Shown here: in pieces, positions 62,577-64,000 of the stretch
How positions within the stretch are numbered: the stretch's first letter is position 1
Layout: each line of letters opens with the position of its first letter
Assembly (NCBI RefSeq): GCF_009755725.1
Contig: NZ_CP046619.1
Location: 434,001-498,000, forward strand
Length of the DNA: 64,000 bases
Reading direction: 5' to 3'
From: Diaminobutyricimonas sp. LJ205
Lineage (GTDB): Bacteria > Actinomycetota > Actinomycetes > Actinomycetales > Microbacteriaceae
Program-made: the position numbers and the translations under genes
The notes under the pieces: generated by a model
What the model saw: the letters and a program-made list of their open reading frames with translations, nothing else
Databases searched by the model: none
Told to the model about the DNA's origin: nothing

Positions 62577-63884
62577 TCAGAGTTTCGGGGGAAACAGCGG
62601 TTCCGGCTCCAACGAACGCTTAAACGCGTTCCGCCAACTCAGGTTCTGTGACGCCTTGACGCAGCAGATAACGAACGTGAGCCAGCCGAATTCAATCAGG
62701 ATGCTGCTCTCCGCCAGCGACGCGGTTAGCAGTGCGGCGAGCACGACAGCCGGCCAGGTGAAGATGACGCTGCGCTGGTGCGAGGCGAGCAACCAGGAGC
62801 GGACGAACGCGAGACCGACCAAAAGTACGAACAGAGCGATCCCGATCACGCCGAGCTGGAACCACACATCGAGGTAGGCGTTCGAGGCCGAGACCAGGGG
62901 GCGCGGGCTGAGGGTGTCGAACAACAGGTAGGGCGGGACATCCGGATGCCACTGCCCGACCCAGCCCCAACCCTCCGTGGAGTGAAGCGGAACTAGTGAC
63001 CAGACCTGCTGCCACAGCCGCAGCCGGAAATTGAGTTCGCCGCCGGCGTTGAGTGCATTGACTATCGGCGTGCGCGCCAGCCATACGATGACCCCACCGA
63101 CGACAACCAGGGCGAGCGTCGCGTACTGCCAGAACTGCCGCCGTTCCATGGGCAATCGACGAATGCCATACAGCACGAACATGGCGGCGATGGCGACAGC
63201 GGCGGTGCCAAATGCGATGGGCGACCGGGTAAGGGCAAGCGTGATTCCCGCTCCTAGCACGGAACCAATAGCAACGCCGGTGCGCACGGATCGGGTGCGC
63301 CATTCGATCACGAAACTGATCCCGGCGATGACGGCGAGCAGACCGAGTTCGTTGCGGTTACCGACCATGCCCTGGATCGGGCCGAGCTGATCCAGGTGCC
63401 CGGCGATGCCCAGGAATTTGATCGGGACGTCGAGGAGGATGCCGGACAGCAGCTCCAGCACTAAGGAGAGGCCGAGCACGAAGCGCAGCACATCGCCGAA
63501 CGAGCGGATGATCTGGATGGTGTCCCGCACCAGCGCCACGTACACGCCTAGCAAGGTGAAGCCGATCAGGTAGGCGACGCCTCCCACGGTGGCCCACTGG
63601 TATTGACTCCAGAACACGGATGCCACGGCCCACGCGAGGAACACGAGCAGTGAGATCGGCACCACCCCGGTCCAGTCGATGCTGTCGCGCCGGGCGGCGA
63701 GGCTCACCAGCGCGAGCGCGCTCACGGTGGCGAGCATTGCGATAAGGCCCGGCCAGCCGATGGTGCGGTGAAGCGCGTACGCGAAGACACCGAGGCCGAT
63801 CGCCGTCGTGGAGAGAGCGGAAGCCAGCCGCGCGGAACCGAAGGACGCCAGAAGGGCGACGCGCAGACCGGTTCGACGATTCAT
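62577..63884 (-). CDS. O-antigen polymerase/ligase family membrane protein
   Basis: Protein of 435 aa with about twelve membrane segments and a large outer loop near residues 280-340. The motif region GMVGNRNELGLLAVIAGI and GWGWVGQWHPD fits the O-antigen ligase/polymerase (Wzy_C, WaaL-like) superfamily, different from the Wzy-like protein at 57 kb. It may be a second polymerase or a ligase for a surface glycan. ATG 63884 has a -10-like TAGCGT 7 nt upstream, part of which is the stop codon of the preceding gene. Confidence 0.82.
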   Translation of the reverse strand: MNRRTGLRVALLASFGSARLASALSTTAIGLGVFAYALHRTIGWPGLIAMLATVSALALVSLAARRDSIDWTGVVPISLLVFLAWAVASVFWSQYQWATVGGVAYLIGFTLLGVYVALVRDTIQIIRSFGDVLRFVLGLSLVLELLSGILLDVPIKFLGIAGHLDQLGPIQGMVGNRNELGLLAVIAGISFVIEWRTRSVRTGVAIGSVLGAGITLALTRSPIAFGTAAVAIAAMFVLYGIRRLPMERRQFWQYATLALVVVGGVIVWLARTPIVNALNAGGELNFRLRLWQQVWSLVPLHSTEGWGWVGQWHPDVPPYLLFDTLSPRPLVSASNAYLDVWFQLGVIGIALFVLLVGLAFVRSWLLASHQRSVIFTWPAVVLAALLTASLAESSILIEFGWLTFVICCVKASQNLSWRNAFKRSLEPEPLFPPKL

Positions 63885-63891
63885 CGACTCA

Positions 63892-63897
63892 ACGCTA
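63892..63897 (-). promoter_or_regulatory. -10-like hexamer made partly by a stop codon (leaderless)
   Basis: TAGCGT, minus strand, 7 nt before ATG 63884. Its first three bases are the TAG stop of the upstream gene. Confidence 0.5.
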
Positions 63898-64000
63898 CCG
63901 GTCGATGAGGTCCGCCGTCCGCGTCGTTAGATCGCGCGACTCTCTACTTAGAATCGAGACGAGAACCCAGCCGATGGCAGTCCCGGCGGTGTTCGCGACG
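63895..64000 (-). CDS. 3' end of a gene cut by the right window edge
   Basis: A minus-strand frame open to the window edge and ending at TAG 63897-63895. The visible 34 residues include a hydrophobic part (GTAIGWVLVSILSRESRD) and then a charged tail (LTTRTADLIDR). Placement before the O-antigen polymerase/ligase gene suggests another glycan gene, maybe a membrane protein; too little is visible to name it. Confidence 0.5.
   Translation of the reverse strand, partial: VANTAGTAIGWVLVSILSRESRDLTTRTADLIDR

Overview
The window looks like chromosome of a high-GC Gram-positive actinobacterium, most likely of the family Microbacteriaceae. The evidence is the very GC-rich codon use, frequent GTG/TTG starts, many 1-4 bp stop/start overlaps (ATGA, GTGA), an acyl-CoA carboxylase beta gene followed by an epsilon-subunit gene, a DUF222/HNH endonuclease gene, and the housekeeping run birA - PH-domain protein - purK - purE - LCP protein. 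No rRNA, tRNA, CRISPR array, IS element or phage gene was seen.

Layout. (1) 1-2.8 kb: a response regulator cut by the left edge, its sensor kinase and a membrane protein. (2) 2.8-5.0 kb: three tandem hairpins, then accE and the carboxylase beta gene on the minus strand. (3) 5.2-9.1 kb: a four-gene operon for a sialic-acid-like (nonulosonic) sugar: a putative transferase, a NeuA-like CMP-sugar synthetase, a NeuB-like synthase and a second putative transferase. (4) 9.2-20.8 kb: HNH endonuclease, polyprenol-phosphate mannose synthase, lipoproteins, biotin ligase, UDP-glucose dehydrogenase, GtrA, purKE, LCP and HAD genes. (5) 20.8-34.8 kb: the dTDP-rhamnose genes as two divergent halves (rmlBD plus a glycosyltransferase; rmlCA), then a long minus-strand run of GT2, GT4, GtrA and polytopic GT-C-like proteins. 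(6) 34.9-45.4 kb: a repeat-rich secreted protein, a coiled-coil protein, two tandem paralogous GT4 enzymes, a GT2, a Wzm/Wzt-type ABC exporter and a DUF4012 protein. (7) 45.6-59.6 kb: a BY-kinase/chain-length regulator, its low-molecular-weight tyrosine phosphatase, a frameshifted 4,6-dehydratase, a WecA/WbpL-like initiating transferase, two SDR sugar enzymes, three GT4 enzymes, and Wzy-like and Wzx-like membrane proteins. (8) 59.6-64 kb, minus strand: a possible gene remnant, a hexapeptide acyltransferase, a UDP-HexNAc dehydrogenase, a Pro/Glu-rich surface protein with a small membrane protein, an O-antigen polymerase/ligase-like protein, and the end of one more gene at the window edge.

How it works together. 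From about 20 kb onward this is a large cell-surface glycan locus. It supplies precursors (dTDP-rhamnose, UDP-glucuronate, a CMP-nonulosonate, probably a UDP-QuiNAc/FucNAc-type sugar and a UDP-HexNAc uronate), transferases, and two kinds of export machinery: an ABC transporter and a Wzx/Wzy route under a tyrosine kinase/phosphatase pair. An LCP protein could attach finished polymer to peptidoglycan. By eye, GC content falls from about 55 kb to 60 kb, as often seen for exchanged polysaccharide genes.

An unannotated regulatory layer recurs: at least ten genes have a TANNNT -10-like hexamer ending 6 or 7 nt before an ATG/GTG, the geometry of leaderless actinobacterial mRNAs. I used it to choose several starts and to propose two very small genes.
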